64,000 bases of DNA from DASTFP01 sp963816855 (GTDB taxonomy: Bacteria; Verrucomicrobiota; Verrucomicrobiia; Chthoniobacterales; Terrimicrobiaceae): positions 1 through 64,000 of the forward strand of contig CAWFMA010000008.1 in the NCBI GenBank assembly GCA_963816855.1, read 5' to 3'. This document shows positions 46,074 to 55,036 of this stretch, piece by piece. The notes under the pieces were generated by a model, which did not search any database, was not told the DNA's origin, and saw only the letters and a program-made list of their open reading frames with translations. The position numbers and the translations under genes are program-made. Each line of letters begins with the position of its first letter. Position 1 is the stretch's first letter.

Positions 46074-46592
46074 TCAGTTTTGAGCGGATCGAAAACCGTC
46101 GCTCACCTCGGCGGGATCAACCGAAAACCGGAGCACCTTGCGCGGAATCGTGCATTCGATCTTTTCGACTTTCGTGTGGATTATGACAAAGCCCGCACCG
46201 CCGGCCGGGCTGGTGAGAAAATAGGCCCGCGATCTATCCGCGATCTGTCCCCAGATTCGCTTCATTGCCTCGGCCTCATGCAGGAAGAGTTCGGCTCTTC
46301 CCGTCAAATTGACGACAAAGGTCAGCGCTTCGTTGAAAAACATCCATTGCACGAGCGGATTCGTCTGGATTTGCGATACCTTGCGACTGGTCGCGGCGGT
46401 CAGCGTGTAGAGATCCGGAAAATCGCTGAAAGACATCGTGGCCATCCATCGCGATTGAGGAAACCCGTCTCGATCGACGGTGCTCAGGATCCCGGGATTG
46501 TTGGCTTTGAGCGTTTCTCTCACCGCCCTGATTATCTGTTCCCGGTTGCCCGGATCGAGCGACTCGATGTCGGTTTCGGCAGTCGTGTTCAT
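46074..46592 (-). CDS. Pyridoxamine 5'-phosphate oxidase-related flavin-binding protein
   Basis: 172 residues. A split-barrel FMN fold of the PNPOx-like/general stress protein 26 type: NNPGILSTVDRDGFPQSRWM, FPDLYTLTAATSRKVSQIQT, NPLVQWMFFNEALTFVVNLT and ADRSRAYFLTSPAGGAGFVI. FMN or F420 binding is inferred from the fold. Not the true PdxH, which is longer and has extra C-terminal motifs. Confidence 0.85.
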   Translation of the reverse strand: MNTTAETDIESLDPGNREQIIRAVRETLKANNPGILSTVDRDGFPQSRWMATMSFSDFPDLYTLTAATSRKVSQIQTNPLVQWMFFNEALTFVVNLTGRAELFLHEAEAMKRIWGQIADRSRAYFLTSPAGGAGFVIIHTKVEKIECTIPRKVLRFSVDPAEVSDGFRSAQN

Positions 46593-46759
46593 GCAACGAA
46601 AAATTCAATCTAAGCAAATCGCCGCGACATTTCGAGAAAACAGTCATCGAAATCGGAATGGAAGATTATTGACGCCCGCCGGCGGGAGATCTTTGTTTTG
46701 CCGATGCCGTGAGCGGGCGCCGGAAATCCGGTATACCCGCGCGCGCCAACTTTCTCCGG

Positions 46760-48142
46760 ATGCAGCTCGATCTCGATTTTCATAAATCACCCGAAGCCCC
46801 CGAGCCGAAGATCCTTTCGGTCAGCGAGCTAACGCGGCGGGTGAGAGAACTGCTCGAGCGCGGGATTGGCGACGCCTGGGTCGAGGGGGAGATTTCCAAC
46901 TATCGCCGGCAGTCCTCCGGGCACCAGTACTTCACCCTCAAGGACAATTTCAGCCAGCTTCCCTGCGTGCTCTTCAGCGGCGCGACGGCGATCCTGCACG
47001 GGTTGAAGCTGGCCGACGGGCAGCGGGTGCAGGTTTTCGGAATGCTCTCCGTTTACGAGCCGCGGGGCCAGTATCAGCTGATTGTTCGCTTGATTCAGGG
47101 ACGCGGCCAGGGTTCGCTGCAGGCCAAATTCGAAGCGCTCAAGAAAAAGTTGTCGGCCGAAGGGCTTTTTGCTCCGGGCCGAAAGCGGCCGCTGCCGCGT
47201 TTTCCAAGCCGGGTCGGCCTGGTGACTTCGCCCACGGGAGCAGCGATCCGCGATTTTTTGAAGGTGCTGCATCGGCGCCACCCCGGCATCTCGGTGCTCA
47301 TCAATCCGGTCCGCGTGCAGGGCCGGGGCGCGAGCCTGGAGATCGCCCGGGCGATTCGTGAGTTCGGCAGAGCCCCCGGGAGCGGGTTTCCGCGGGTTGA
47401 CGTGATCGTGATCACCCGCGGCGGGGGAAGCATCGAGGACCTCTGGGAATTCAACGAGGAGGTCGTGGCGCGCGCAATCGCCGCCTCGCCGCTGCCGGTG
47501 GTGAGCGCGATCGGGCACGAAATCGACTTCACGATCGCCGATTTCGTCGCGGATCTGAGAGCGCCGACCCCCAGCGCTGCCGCGGAGATCCTCGCGGCCG
47601 ACCGGACCGAGGTGCTCGGAAGACTAAGGCAAGCCTCGGCCCGTCTTGCCCGGGCCTGCGGGAGCCGGCTCGAGATTCTGCAGATGCGGCTGGAGGCGGC
47701 CCGAAAAGCCGCGCTTTTCCGCGAGCCTCTCCACAGAGTGCTCGAGCTTCTGCAGACGCTGGATCGGCAGAAGGCCTCGCTGGAACGCGCCGCAAAGCTG
47801 CGTCTCGAACGCGAGAGAAACCTGTTCGAGCGGCTGGCAGCCAGGATGTTCGGCCAGCTTCCCCTCCGGGCGATTGCGGACCACAAGCTTCGGTGCCGTT
47901 TGAGCAATCAAAAGATCACCGAACTCGTGGCGAGGGAATTGGCAGGCAGGCAGGCGCGGCTGGAGCGCGCGACGGGAATTCTGCGGGCCCTTGATCCGCA
48001 GGCGACGCTCCGGCGGGGATACACGATCACCATGGCGGCCGAAGGTTATCCCCTGGTGTCCGCCGCGCAGGTGGAACCGGGAATGGTTCTGCGCACCCGC
48101 TTTCAAGATGGGGAAACTCAGTCGATCGCCGCGAAACGTTGA
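46760..48142 (+). CDS. xseA: Exodeoxyribonuclease VII large subunit
   Basis: 460 residues from ATG 46760; the extra 17 upstream codons are not family-like. An OB-fold (SVSELTRRVRELLERGIGDA, NYRRQSSGHQYFTLKD) is followed by the catalytic core: GLVTSPTGAAIRDFLKVLHR, VIVITRGGGSIEDLWEFNEE, PVVSAIGHEIDFTIADFVAD and RAPTPSAAAE. Then a long coiled coil and a final LRRGYTITMA block. No xseB small-subunit gene lies next to it. It ends just before bioB. Confidence 0.95.
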   Translation: MQLDLDFHKSPEAPEPKILSVSELTRRVRELLERGIGDAWVEGEISNYRRQSSGHQYFTLKDNFSQLPCVLFSGATAILHGLKLADGQRVQVFGMLSVYEPRGQYQLIVRLIQGRGQGSLQAKFEALKKKLSAEGLFAPGRKRPLPRFPSRVGLVTSPTGAAIRDFLKVLHRRHPGISVLINPVRVQGRGASLEIARAIREFGRAPGSGFPRVDVIVITRGGGSIEDLWEFNEEVVARAIAASPLPVVSAIGHEIDFTIADFVADLRAPTPSAAAEILAADRTEVLGRLRQASARLARACGSRLEILQMRLEAARKAALFREPLHRVLELLQTLDRQKASLERAAKLRLERERNLFERLAARMFGQLPLRAIADHKLRCRLSNQKITELVARELAGRQARLERATGILRALDPQATLRRGYTITMAAEGYPLVSAAQVEPGMVLRTRFQDGETQSIAAKR

Positions 48143-48177
48143 CGCCCGAATACACGGGGGCTAAGAAGGATGTTCGC

Positions 48178-49137
48178 GTGAAAAAGACCTTCTCCGAGCT
48201 CGAGGCCATATACCGCCGGCCTCTCTTCGAACTGCTTCAGGAAAGCCGCCGCGTCCATTCGATTCATTGGCCTGAGAATGAGATGCAGCTTTGCACGCTT
48301 TTGAGCGTAAAGACCGGCGGGTGCTCCGAGGATTGCTCGTACTGTGCGCAGAGCGGGCGTTATCACACGGGGCTTTCGAGGGAAAGGCTGATGACCGTCG
48401 AGGAGGTGCTTCCCCATGCGCGGCGCGCCAAGGCCAACGGGTCGACCCGCTTTTGCATGGGCGCCGCCTGGAAGGGCGTGCGCGACGGCGACCAGAGGTT
48501 TGAACGGGTGCTCGAAACCGTGCGCGAGGTCAGCAAGCTGGGGATGGAAGTTTGCGTGACCCTTGGGCAACTCGGCGACGCCGAAGCACGCAAGCTCAAG
48601 CGCGCCGGAGTGACCGCCTACAACCACAATATCGACACTTCGCCCGAGCATTATCCAAAAATCGTGTCCACCCATACCTTCGAGGACCGCCTGGCGACGA
48701 TCGGCGCCGTGCAGCGTGCGGGAATGAGCGTCTGTTGCGGAGGAATCGTCGGCATGGGCGAAACGGAGAGCGACCGCCTGCGGATGCTGGAAGTGCTCTG
48801 CTCCTTCGATCCCCCGCCGGAAAGTGTCCCCATCAACTGCCTCGTTCCGATGCCCGGCACTCCTCTTGAGCACTGCGAGCCGGTTGATACTTTTGAGTTG
48901 GTGCGGCTCATTGGCACGACCCGGATCGCCTTGCCCTTGGCGAAGGTGCGCCTTTCGGCGGGCCGCAACCGGCTTTCGCGTGAAGCGCAGGCGCTTTGTT
49001 ATTTTGCCGGCGCCAATTCCATTTTCTATGGGGACAAGCTTCTCACCGCGTCCAATCCGTCCTCGGACGCGGACAAGGATCTTCTTCGCGCCCTCGACCT
49101 CCAAACCCAGACCCCCAGCGTTCCTCAACCCGTATGA
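48178..49137 (+). CDS. bioB: Biotin synthase
   Basis: 319 residues from GTG 48178, chosen because an AGAAGGA ribosome-binding site sits seven bases upstream. A TTG at 48139 overlapping the xseA stop (TTGA) is the alternative. Radical-SAM enzyme: the cluster motif CX3CX2C is in GGCSEDCSYCAQSG; further motifs are TRFCMGAAWKGVRDGDQRFE, GMEVCVTLGQL, YNHNIDTSPEHYPKI, CCGGIVGMGE, NCLVPMPGTPLE and SAGRNRLSREAQALCYFAGA. It inserts sulfur into dethiobiotin. No other bio gene is in the window. Confidence 0.96.
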   Translation: MKKTFSELEAIYRRPLFELLQESRRVHSIHWPENEMQLCTLLSVKTGGCSEDCSYCAQSGRYHTGLSRERLMTVEEVLPHARRAKANGSTRFCMGAAWKGVRDGDQRFERVLETVREVSKLGMEVCVTLGQLGDAEARKLKRAGVTAYNHNIDTSPEHYPKIVSTHTFEDRLATIGAVQRAGMSVCCGGIVGMGETESDRLRMLEVLCSFDPPPESVPINCLVPMPGTPLEHCEPVDTFELVRLIGTTRIALPLAKVRLSAGRNRLSREAQALCYFAGANSIFYGDKLLTASNPSSDADKDLLRALDLQTQTPSVPQPV

Positions 49138-49586
49138 AAATTGCCATCGGCTCCGACCATGCCGGCTACAGCTACAAGCAACAAATAATCGAGCATCTGA
49201 AAGGGAAAGGCCACGAGGTCGTCGATTTAGGGACTCATGGCCCCGCATCGACAGATTATCCCCTCTGGATAATCCCAACCGCCGAGGCGGTCGCCAAAGG
49301 GGAGGCAGAGCTCGGCATTGTGCTCGGCGGATCCGGCAATGGCGAGGCCATCGCGGCCAACAAGGTCAAAGGGATCCGGTGCGCGCTTTGCTGGAGCGAC
49401 GAAACGGCGGAACTCTCCCGCCAGCATAATAATGCGAACGTCCTTTCCATCGGGGAACGAATGATTTCCATCGAGCTCGCCTTGCGCATCGTTGACATCT
49501 GGCTGAAGACGCCCTTCGAGGGAGGCCGGCACGCCGGCCGAATCGAAGAACTGGCCCGCTATGAAGCCGGGCAGCCGATGCAGTAG
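49134..49586 (+). CDS. rpiB: Ribose-5-phosphate isomerase B
   Basis: 150 residues. ATG 49134 overlaps the bioB stop (ATGA). RpiB/LacAB fold: KIAIGSDHAGYSYKQQIIEH, GHEVVDLGTHGPASTDYPLW, ELGIVLGGSGNGEAIAANKV and RCALCWSDETAELSRQHNNA, with GGRHAGRIEELARYE at the end. The GSGNGE loop and Cys follow the RpiB pattern. It interconverts ribose and ribulose 5-phosphate; partners in the same pathway here are rpe and gntK. Confidence 0.95.
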   Translation: MKIAIGSDHAGYSYKQQIIEHLKGKGHEVVDLGTHGPASTDYPLWIIPTAEAVAKGEAELGIVLGGSGNGEAIAANKVKGIRCALCWSDETAELSRQHNNANVLSIGERMISIELALRIVDIWLKTPFEGGRHAGRIEELARYEAGQPMQ

Positions 49587-49594
49587 GGTTACCC

Positions 49595-50350
49595 GTGCCC
49601 GTTCCAAAATGGCTTGTTGGTACGCCGATCGCCCATCGCGGCCTCCACGATGAAAGCCATCCGGAAAATTCGCTGACCGCGATTGACCGCGCGATTCGGC
49701 ACGGCTTTCCGGTCGAGATCGACGTTCAGTCCAGCGCGGACAGCCGGGCCGTTGTCATTCACGACTGGAACCTGTTGCGTCTGACGGGGCTGGACGCTCG
49801 CGTGAAAATGACCGATTCGGCGCAAATCGCCAAATTGAGACTGGCGGGCGGCGGCGAGCGAATTCCGCTGCTCGAAGACGTCCTCGATCTCATCGCCGGG
49901 CGGCAGGCGGTGATTATCGAAATCAAGAACCGAAAGCGCCCGGGGGCGCTGGAGCCTGCCGTATCGAAAATCTTGCGCGACTACCGCGGACCGGTCGCGA
50001 TTCATTCGTTCAACCCGTTTTCGCTGGGCTGGTTTCGGAGGAACCACCCGGATCTTTGCCGTGGTCAGATTTCCTGCTCATTCGACACGGATGACATGGC
50101 CGACTGGAAGAAGGTCATTCTCGCCCATTACGGCATGAACTGGATGAGCCGCCCGCAATTCATTTCGCACCATTGGAAGCAATTGCCTGCGGTCGTTCCC
50201 GCCCTCCTCCGCCGCCTCCTGCGCATGCCCCTGTTGACATGGACGCTCCGCAGCGCCGAAGAACAGAACCAGGCGCTGCGCCACGCGGACAATTTCTTCT
50301 TTGAAGGCTACGAACCCAGGGAACGACTTCCGCCGGAGCACAGACAGTAA
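49595..50350 (+). CDS. Glycerophosphodiester phosphodiesterase
   Basis: 251 residues from GTG 49595, eight bases after rpiB. GDPD/UgpQ-type barrel: PIAHRGLHDESHPENSLTAI (metal and catalytic His), FPVEIDVQSSADSRAVVIHD (Glu, Asp, second His), IIEIKNRKRPG and AIHSFNPFSLGWFRR. There is no signal peptide, so a cytoplasmic UgpQ-like role in hydrolysing glycerophosphodiesters is likely. Confidence 0.92.
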   Translation: MPVPKWLVGTPIAHRGLHDESHPENSLTAIDRAIRHGFPVEIDVQSSADSRAVVIHDWNLLRLTGLDARVKMTDSAQIAKLRLAGGGERIPLLEDVLDLIAGRQAVIIEIKNRKRPGALEPAVSKILRDYRGPVAIHSFNPFSLGWFRRNHPDLCRGQISCSFDTDDMADWKKVILAHYGMNWMSRPQFISHHWKQLPAVVPALLRRLLRMPLLTWTLRSAEEQNQALRHADNFFFEGYEPRERLPPEHRQ

Positions 50351-50360
50351 GCGTCAATTT

Positions 50361-52634
50361 TCAAGAAGGTTTTCTTTCGAGGAGCTCGAGAAACTGATCC
50401 TCGGACAAAATCTTCACGCCGAGCTTTGCAGCGTCGTCCAGCTTTGACCCCGCCCCGGGCCCGGCGACCAGATAGTCGGTCTTTCGGCTTACGCTTCCGC
50501 TGACGTTGCCGCCCCGGGAGCGAATCAATTCCTGGGCCTCGGAGCGCGGCATCGTCTCGAGCGAGCCGGTGAGGACGAACGTTTTGCCGCTGAAAGCCTC
50601 CCTTCCGCCGGAGGGCGCCGAGCCTTGTGGCCGGATGCCCAGCAAGTCAAGTCGGTGCAAGACCTCCCGGCCCCTATCGCATGCAAACCAGTCGAGGACG
50701 GCTCTGGCCGCAACGGGCCCGACCTTGACGACCGCATCGGAGAGAGAAGACCCCTTTTTTTTGGCCTTCTCCGCGAACCCTCGCGAAATGAGACGCCCTC
50801 CGACCTCCTCCGCTTCCCTGACGAGTTGGCCGTGCTTTTCCGCGAGGGCTTGTCGCTCGTGTTCCCCTAACTGACGATTCTTTCTCGCGCGCGGGTTCGT
50901 CTCCGCGATCTCGCCGCGCAAGCGATCAAGCGTGACAACGTCGCGCAGGAGGTCCGAGCCGGCCACCGCCTCCAACGACTGATGAGACATCGCTAGGTCG
51001 TGGGCCGTTTCCTCTCCGATCTCGGGAATCGCCAGGGCGTGAAGCCAGCGAGCCAGGGGAAGCTGGGGGGCGTTTTGGATCGCCTCGAGCAGTTTGGCGG
51101 CGTTCTTCCCGCCGAAGACGCGCGGTTCCGAATCAGTTCCCAGATTGAGCGTAGAAAGGTCGCCGAGCTTGAGCTGAAAGACATCCAGCGGTTCCTGGAC
51201 CAGGCCTCGCTCGACAAGCTTGTCGGCGACGATCCCGCCGAGGCCTTCGAGGTCGAGCGCGCCCCGCTTCGCGAAATACTCGAGGCGGCGGGTCTTTTGC
51301 GCCGGGCATTGAGGATTTTCGCAGACCCAGGCCGCAAACTGGGGAGCTCTTTTGATGGGGCCGCCGCATACCGGGCAGCGTCCGCCGATATGGGCAAAGA
51401 AGTCGAACGGCTCCGTGCCGGGGGGGCGTTGTTCGAGCACCACGCGCACCACTGCGGGAATTACCTCGCCAGCCTTTTCGATGACCACCGTGTCCCCGAT
51501 GCGAATATCCTTGCGACCAATTTCATCTTCGTTGTGCAGCGTCGCCCGGGCAATGGTGCTGCCCCGCAGGAAGACCGGATCGAGTTCCGCGACCGGGGTG
51601 AGCACTCCGGTCCGGCCCACTTGAACCGTGATCTCGCGAAGGCGCGTCGTCGCCTGCTCGGCGGCGTATTTCCATGCGCGCGCCCATTTGGGCGCGCGCG
51701 AATTGTCGCCCACCCGCTCTCGCAACCCGAGATCATTGAGCTTGACGACTGCGCCGTCCGTTTCGAATCCGAACCCGCCGCGGATGCCGTCGAGCTCGTT
51801 GATCGCCGCGAAGATTTCCTCGGGCGAATGGCATATTTTTGTCCATTGGTGCGTGCGCTGACCGAGCGCTTTCAACCAGTCCAGGACACCTTTCTGCGTG
51901 GAAGGCATCGTGACCTCGTCGCTCACCTCGCCAAGACCGAAGGCCATGAATTCCAGCGGACGCCGCGCAACGATGCGGGAGTCCAGAAGCTTGAGGGAAC
52001 CCGCTGCGGCGTTGCGCGGGTTGGCGAACGGTTCGTGACCCGCGGCGCGGAGTTCCTCCCGAAGACGGCCAAAGCCCAAAGTGGTCATGTAGACCTCTCC
52101 GCGCACCTCGAGCACGGAGGGGGCCACTGTTCCCCGCAATTGCAGGGGGATGGCCCGCACGGTCTTGAGATTTTGCGTGATGTCATCGCCCCTTTCCCCG
52201 TCGCCGCGAGTCGCCCCGCTCACCAGCACCCCTCGCTGGTAGCGGAGGCTGATCGCGACGCCGTCTATCTTCGGCTCCACGAGCCAATTCAGAGCTTCTC
52301 CCGGCAGCGCCCGGGCAACGCTGGCGACGAACTTCCGCAATCCCTCCAGGCCGTCCTTGGCAAACAAGTTGTCGAGCGACAGCATCGGCACGGCATGGCG
52401 TATTTGGGAAAATCCCTGGCTCGGTTTTCCTCCAACCCGATGGGTCGGGGAATCCGCCGTCGCGAGATCCGGGTGCGCCTCCTCCAGCTCGCGAAGCTCG
52501 CGAAACAACTGGTCGAACTCCGCGTCCGAAATTTCCGGGGCTGCCTGGTCGTAATAGAGGCGATTGTGCCGCTCAATCTCCGTCCGCAACCGCTGCGCTC
52601 GGCGCTTGAAGTCTTCTTTCTCTTGCTCGGACAT
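50361..52634 (-). CDS. ligA: NAD-dependent DNA ligase with extra central insertion
   Basis: 757 residues from ATG 52634 (a second ATG at 52646 is open). Adenylation domain with the active-site Lys in WLVEPKIDGVAISLRY; NAD-binding YYDQAAPEISDAEFDQL at the N terminus; OB-fold RAPKWARAWKYAAEQA and GRTGVLTPVAELDPV; four-cysteine zinc finger CPVCGGPIKRA...CENPQCPA; helix-hairpin-helix domain; BRCT at the end (GKTFVLTGSLETMPRSEAQE). Usual length is about 670. The excess lies at about residues 560-630, in the HhH domain (DRLRGEIAETNPRARKNRQL and following), a charged, helical insert. Confidence 0.96.
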   Translation of the reverse strand: MSEQEKEDFKRRAQRLRTEIERHNRLYYDQAAPEISDAEFDQLFRELRELEEAHPDLATADSPTHRVGGKPSQGFSQIRHAVPMLSLDNLFAKDGLEGLRKFVASVARALPGEALNWLVEPKIDGVAISLRYQRGVLVSGATRGDGERGDDITQNLKTVRAIPLQLRGTVAPSVLEVRGEVYMTTLGFGRLREELRAAGHEPFANPRNAAAGSLKLLDSRIVARRPLEFMAFGLGEVSDEVTMPSTQKGVLDWLKALGQRTHQWTKICHSPEEIFAAINELDGIRGGFGFETDGAVVKLNDLGLRERVGDNSRAPKWARAWKYAAEQATTRLREITVQVGRTGVLTPVAELDPVFLRGSTIARATLHNEDEIGRKDIRIGDTVVIEKAGEVIPAVVRVVLEQRPPGTEPFDFFAHIGGRCPVCGGPIKRAPQFAAWVCENPQCPAQKTRRLEYFAKRGALDLEGLGGIVADKLVERGLVQEPLDVFQLKLGDLSTLNLGTDSEPRVFGGKNAAKLLEAIQNAPQLPLARWLHALAIPEIGEETAHDLAMSHQSLEAVAGSDLLRDVVTLDRLRGEIAETNPRARKNRQLGEHERQALAEKHGQLVREAEEVGGRLISRGFAEKAKKKGSSLSDAVVKVGPVAARAVLDWFACDRGREVLHRLDLLGIRPQGSAPSGGREAFSGKTFVLTGSLETMPRSEAQELIRSRGGNVSGSVSRKTDYLVAGPGAGSKLDDAAKLGVKILSEDQFLELLERKPS

Positions 52635-53004
52635 AGATCCATCCAATCACAAGCGCACCAGCCGCGCCACCGAGACAATCCACGATCCAGTCGGCGGGAT
52701 CGCCGCCCGATCGATCTTTGGTAAAGAGTTGGTGCGTCTCGTCGAGCGCTCCAATGATGGCAATCGCCGCCAGAACGACCGCCAAGAGCCTCCACCCCTG
52801 CCAGCGAAGAGTTCTGCTCAAGATCGCCGCGAGAAGCAACCCGCCAACGAAAAAGTAGAAGAAGTGTGCAACCTTGTCGGACTCGGGAAATGCGGGCAGG
52901 TGAACGTCCTGGCCGGGGAGCGACGACAAAATCCACAACGTCACCAGCCACACGGCAAAAGAGAAGCCCAGGAAAACAGAGAAAAATGAAGTGCCCTTGA
53001 TCAT
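52573..53004 (-). CDS. VanZ-family membrane protein
   Basis: 143 residues with four membrane helices and the VanZ pattern LPAFPESDKVAHFFYFFVGG, ALDETHQLFTKDRSGGDPAD and WIVDCLGGAAGALVIG. In vancomycin clusters VanZ gives teicoplanin resistance, but chromosomal homologues are of unknown function. Its 3' end overlaps the ligA start by about 60 bases in another frame. Its start is only 27 bases from the divergent murK-murQ start. Confidence 0.88.
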   Translation of the reverse strand: MIKGTSFFSVFLGFSFAVWLVTLWILSSLPGQDVHLPAFPESDKVAHFFYFFVGGLLLAAILSRTLRWQGWRLLAVVLAAIAIIGALDETHQLFTKDRSGGDPADWIVDCLGGAAGALVIGWIYVRARERRLQAPSAAVADGD

Positions 53005-53031
53005 TTGAGGTACACTTTAGCCGTGGGCCGC

Positions 53032-54810
53032 ATGGTGAAGCAACTTATCTTGGGCATCGACGGCGGGGCGACCAAAACCGACTGGACGCTCGCCGAGACG
53101 GGGCGCGGCGGACTTCGCATTCTCGAAAGCGGCCGCCTGGGTCCGGGAAGCATGCAACTTCTCGAATCCGGTGCCCTGAAAGCGCTGCTGGCCGTCCTGC
53201 CGTGCCAGGCCGGACGCGTCGGCCTCTTTTTGGCCGGCTGTGCCACCGAACCGGACCGCAGGAAGCTGGAGCGTCTCGCCCGCTCGCTTTGGCCGCAAGC
53301 AGGCATTCGGGTGGGCAGCGACCGGCAGTCGGGCTTCGCCGCAGCCTTCGGCGACGGCGACGGCATTGCGGTCATCGCGGGAACCGGATCCGCGGTCACC
53401 GGACGAAATGCCTCCAACGAGGATGGCGCCGGCGGATGGGGGCACCTCCTCGGCGATAGCGGCGGCGGCTATGATCTCGCCATTCGAGCCTTGCGGCGAG
53501 TGTTGTTCGATTTTGACACCGAGCGCCGCATGACGCCATTGGGGCGCGATTTTCTCCGAGCCCTCGGCCTCAATACGCTGCGCGAGTTGACGGTCTGGGC
53601 ACAAACCGCGCAAAAGGACGATCTGGCGCGTCTCACGCCCCTGCTCTTCGAACACGCCTCCGAAGTGACGGAAATCCTGCGGGAGGGCGCGGAGGCCCTC
53701 GCGCGGCTTGCCGCCGCGGTTTGCCGGAGGCTTGGGTTCCAGAGGCCGCCGGTCCGCCTGATGGGCGGAGTCTTCTTGAATCAACCGCTTTACGGCCGCC
53801 TGTTTGCCGAGGCCCTTCGCAAGGACTACCCCGGTTCCCGGGTTGAGGTGTGCAAGATCTCAGCCAGTCATGGCGCCGTTTTCCTCGCATCGGAAACGTG
53901 GGAAACTGCCTGCGGCGAACCGGAGGCGCGAGCCGAGAGCACGCTGCACCTGGCAACCACGGAACAGCCAAATCCCCGGTCGTGGGGCCTGGACGAACTG
54001 ATGTCCCGCGAGCTTGTTTCCCTTTTCGTGCGCGAAGAGCGCCTGGTCGAAGAAGCCCTCGGAGACAGCGTGGACGCGCTCGCCCGCGCCGTCGAGCTGG
54101 TCACGGAAACACTCGGGCACGATGGCAGGCTTTTCTACGTGGGCGCGGGGACGAGCGGACGCCTGGGCGTCCTAGATGCGAGTGAAATGCCTCCGACCTT
54201 TGGAGTGTCGCCCGCCATGGTGCAAGCAATCATGGCGGGAGGCGCCTCTGCGATTCAGGCCAGCGTCGAAGGCGCCGAAGATGACCCCTCGGCGGGAGCT
54301 TTGGCGATCCGAGAACGCGGGGTCACCCGGAGCGACGTCGTTTGCGGCATTACTGCCAGCGGCCGGACGCCGTTTGTCCAAGGAGCCCTGCGAGCCGCCA
54401 GGGCCATAGGCGCAAGGACAATCCTTTTGACCTGCAACCCCAACAGAAAGAGAGGCGAGCTTAAGGCCGATGTAGAGGTTGACATGCCCACAGGACCCGA
54501 ACTGATTACCGGCTCGACTCGCTTGAAAGCAGGCACCGCAACCAAGGTTGCCCTCAACATCCTTTCGTCGTGCGCAATGATCCGGCTCGGGCGGGTGGAC
54601 GGCAATTCGATGATCTGCCTTCAGCCAACCAACGAGAAGCTGCGGGCTCGTGCCGCACGAATTGTTGCCGAGCGTCTCGAAATTCCCGAAAGCGAAGCAA
54701 AAAATCGGCTCGAGTGCGCAAATTGGGACATCCGGAAGGCCCTTTTTAATCCGGAGCAAGGCGGCAACGCAACGACCAGCCGTTTAACCCGTTCAATCGG
54801 AGGCCTGTGA
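53032..54810 (+). CDS. murQ: N-acetylglucosamine/MurNAc kinase fused to MurNAc-6-phosphate etherase
   Basis: 592 residues from ATG 53032. Residues 1-305 are a BadF/BcrA-type sugar kinase: LILGIDGGATKTDWTLAETG, GIAVIAGTGSAVTGRN, GGWGHLLGDSGGGYDLAIRA. Residues 320-592 are MurQ: LVSLFVREERLVEEALGDSV, FYVGAGTSGRLGVLDASEMP, GVTRSDVVCGITASGRTPFV, ELITGSTRLKAGTATKVALN and LECANWDIRKALFNPEQGGN. One protein thus covers phosphorylation of the recovered amino sugar and cleavage of the lactyl ether in peptidoglycan recycling. Divergent from vanZ and followed by a strong hairpin. Confidence 0.94.
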   Translation: MVKQLILGIDGGATKTDWTLAETGRGGLRILESGRLGPGSMQLLESGALKALLAVLPCQAGRVGLFLAGCATEPDRRKLERLARSLWPQAGIRVGSDRQSGFAAAFGDGDGIAVIAGTGSAVTGRNASNEDGAGGWGHLLGDSGGGYDLAIRALRRVLFDFDTERRMTPLGRDFLRALGLNTLRELTVWAQTAQKDDLARLTPLLFEHASEVTEILREGAEALARLAAAVCRRLGFQRPPVRLMGGVFLNQPLYGRLFAEALRKDYPGSRVEVCKISASHGAVFLASETWETACGEPEARAESTLHLATTEQPNPRSWGLDELMSRELVSLFVREERLVEEALGDSVDALARAVELVTETLGHDGRLFYVGAGTSGRLGVLDASEMPPTFGVSPAMVQAIMAGGASAIQASVEGAEDDPSAGALAIRERGVTRSDVVCGITASGRTPFVQGALRAARAIGARTILLTCNPNRKRGELKADVEVDMPTGPELITGSTRLKAGTATKVALNILSSCAMIRLGRVDGNSMICLQPTNEKLRARAARIVAERLEIPESEAKNRLECANWDIRKALFNPEQGGNATTSRLTRSIGGL

Positions 54811-54855
54811 TAATTCCTTTCGCCTGGCATGCATTTTGCTTGCGGTCTTGCAAAC

Positions 54856-54944
54856 CGAACAGCCCGGTCAAGGGAATCAACGGAGGTGTTGGGGGGATCC
54901 CTCCGAAAGGGGCACACCGACCGGGCTGTTCGTGATTCTCTTTT
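54856..54944 (+). terminator. Large hairpin and T-rich tail after the MurK-MurQ gene
   Basis: CGAACAGCCCGGTC (54856-54869) pairs perfectly with GACCGGGCTGTTCG (54919-54932). The 49-base loop contains a further GGTGT/ACACC stem (about 54895-54917). A GATTCTCTTTT tail follows. It is larger than a simple intrinsic terminator, so it could be a structured RNA that also terminates. Confidence 0.6.
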
Positions 54945-54947
54945 AAA

Positions 54948-54990
54948 ATGGTAGCGGGGCCGGGCGGCCCGGGGATGCCGCCCCTACCAT
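54948..54990. repeat. REP-like GC hairpin
   Basis: A near-palindrome starting ATGGTAGCGGGGC and ending GCCCCTACCAT, with a very GC-rich centre. It is directly behind the terminator and resembles dispersed REP-type hairpins. No second copy is in this window. Confidence 0.5.
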
Positions 54991-55036
54991 GAGGAATCGC
55001 GCAACGATGCTAGTCGCATAGCGGCGGCCTGGGAGA

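Noticed and set aside
48118..49278. A 386-codon minus-strand ORF
   Set aside because: Antisense shadow of bioB and rpiB, caused by high GC at third positions.
51000..52724. A 574-codon plus-strand ORF
   Set aside because: Antisense to ligA; the ligase has every family motif.
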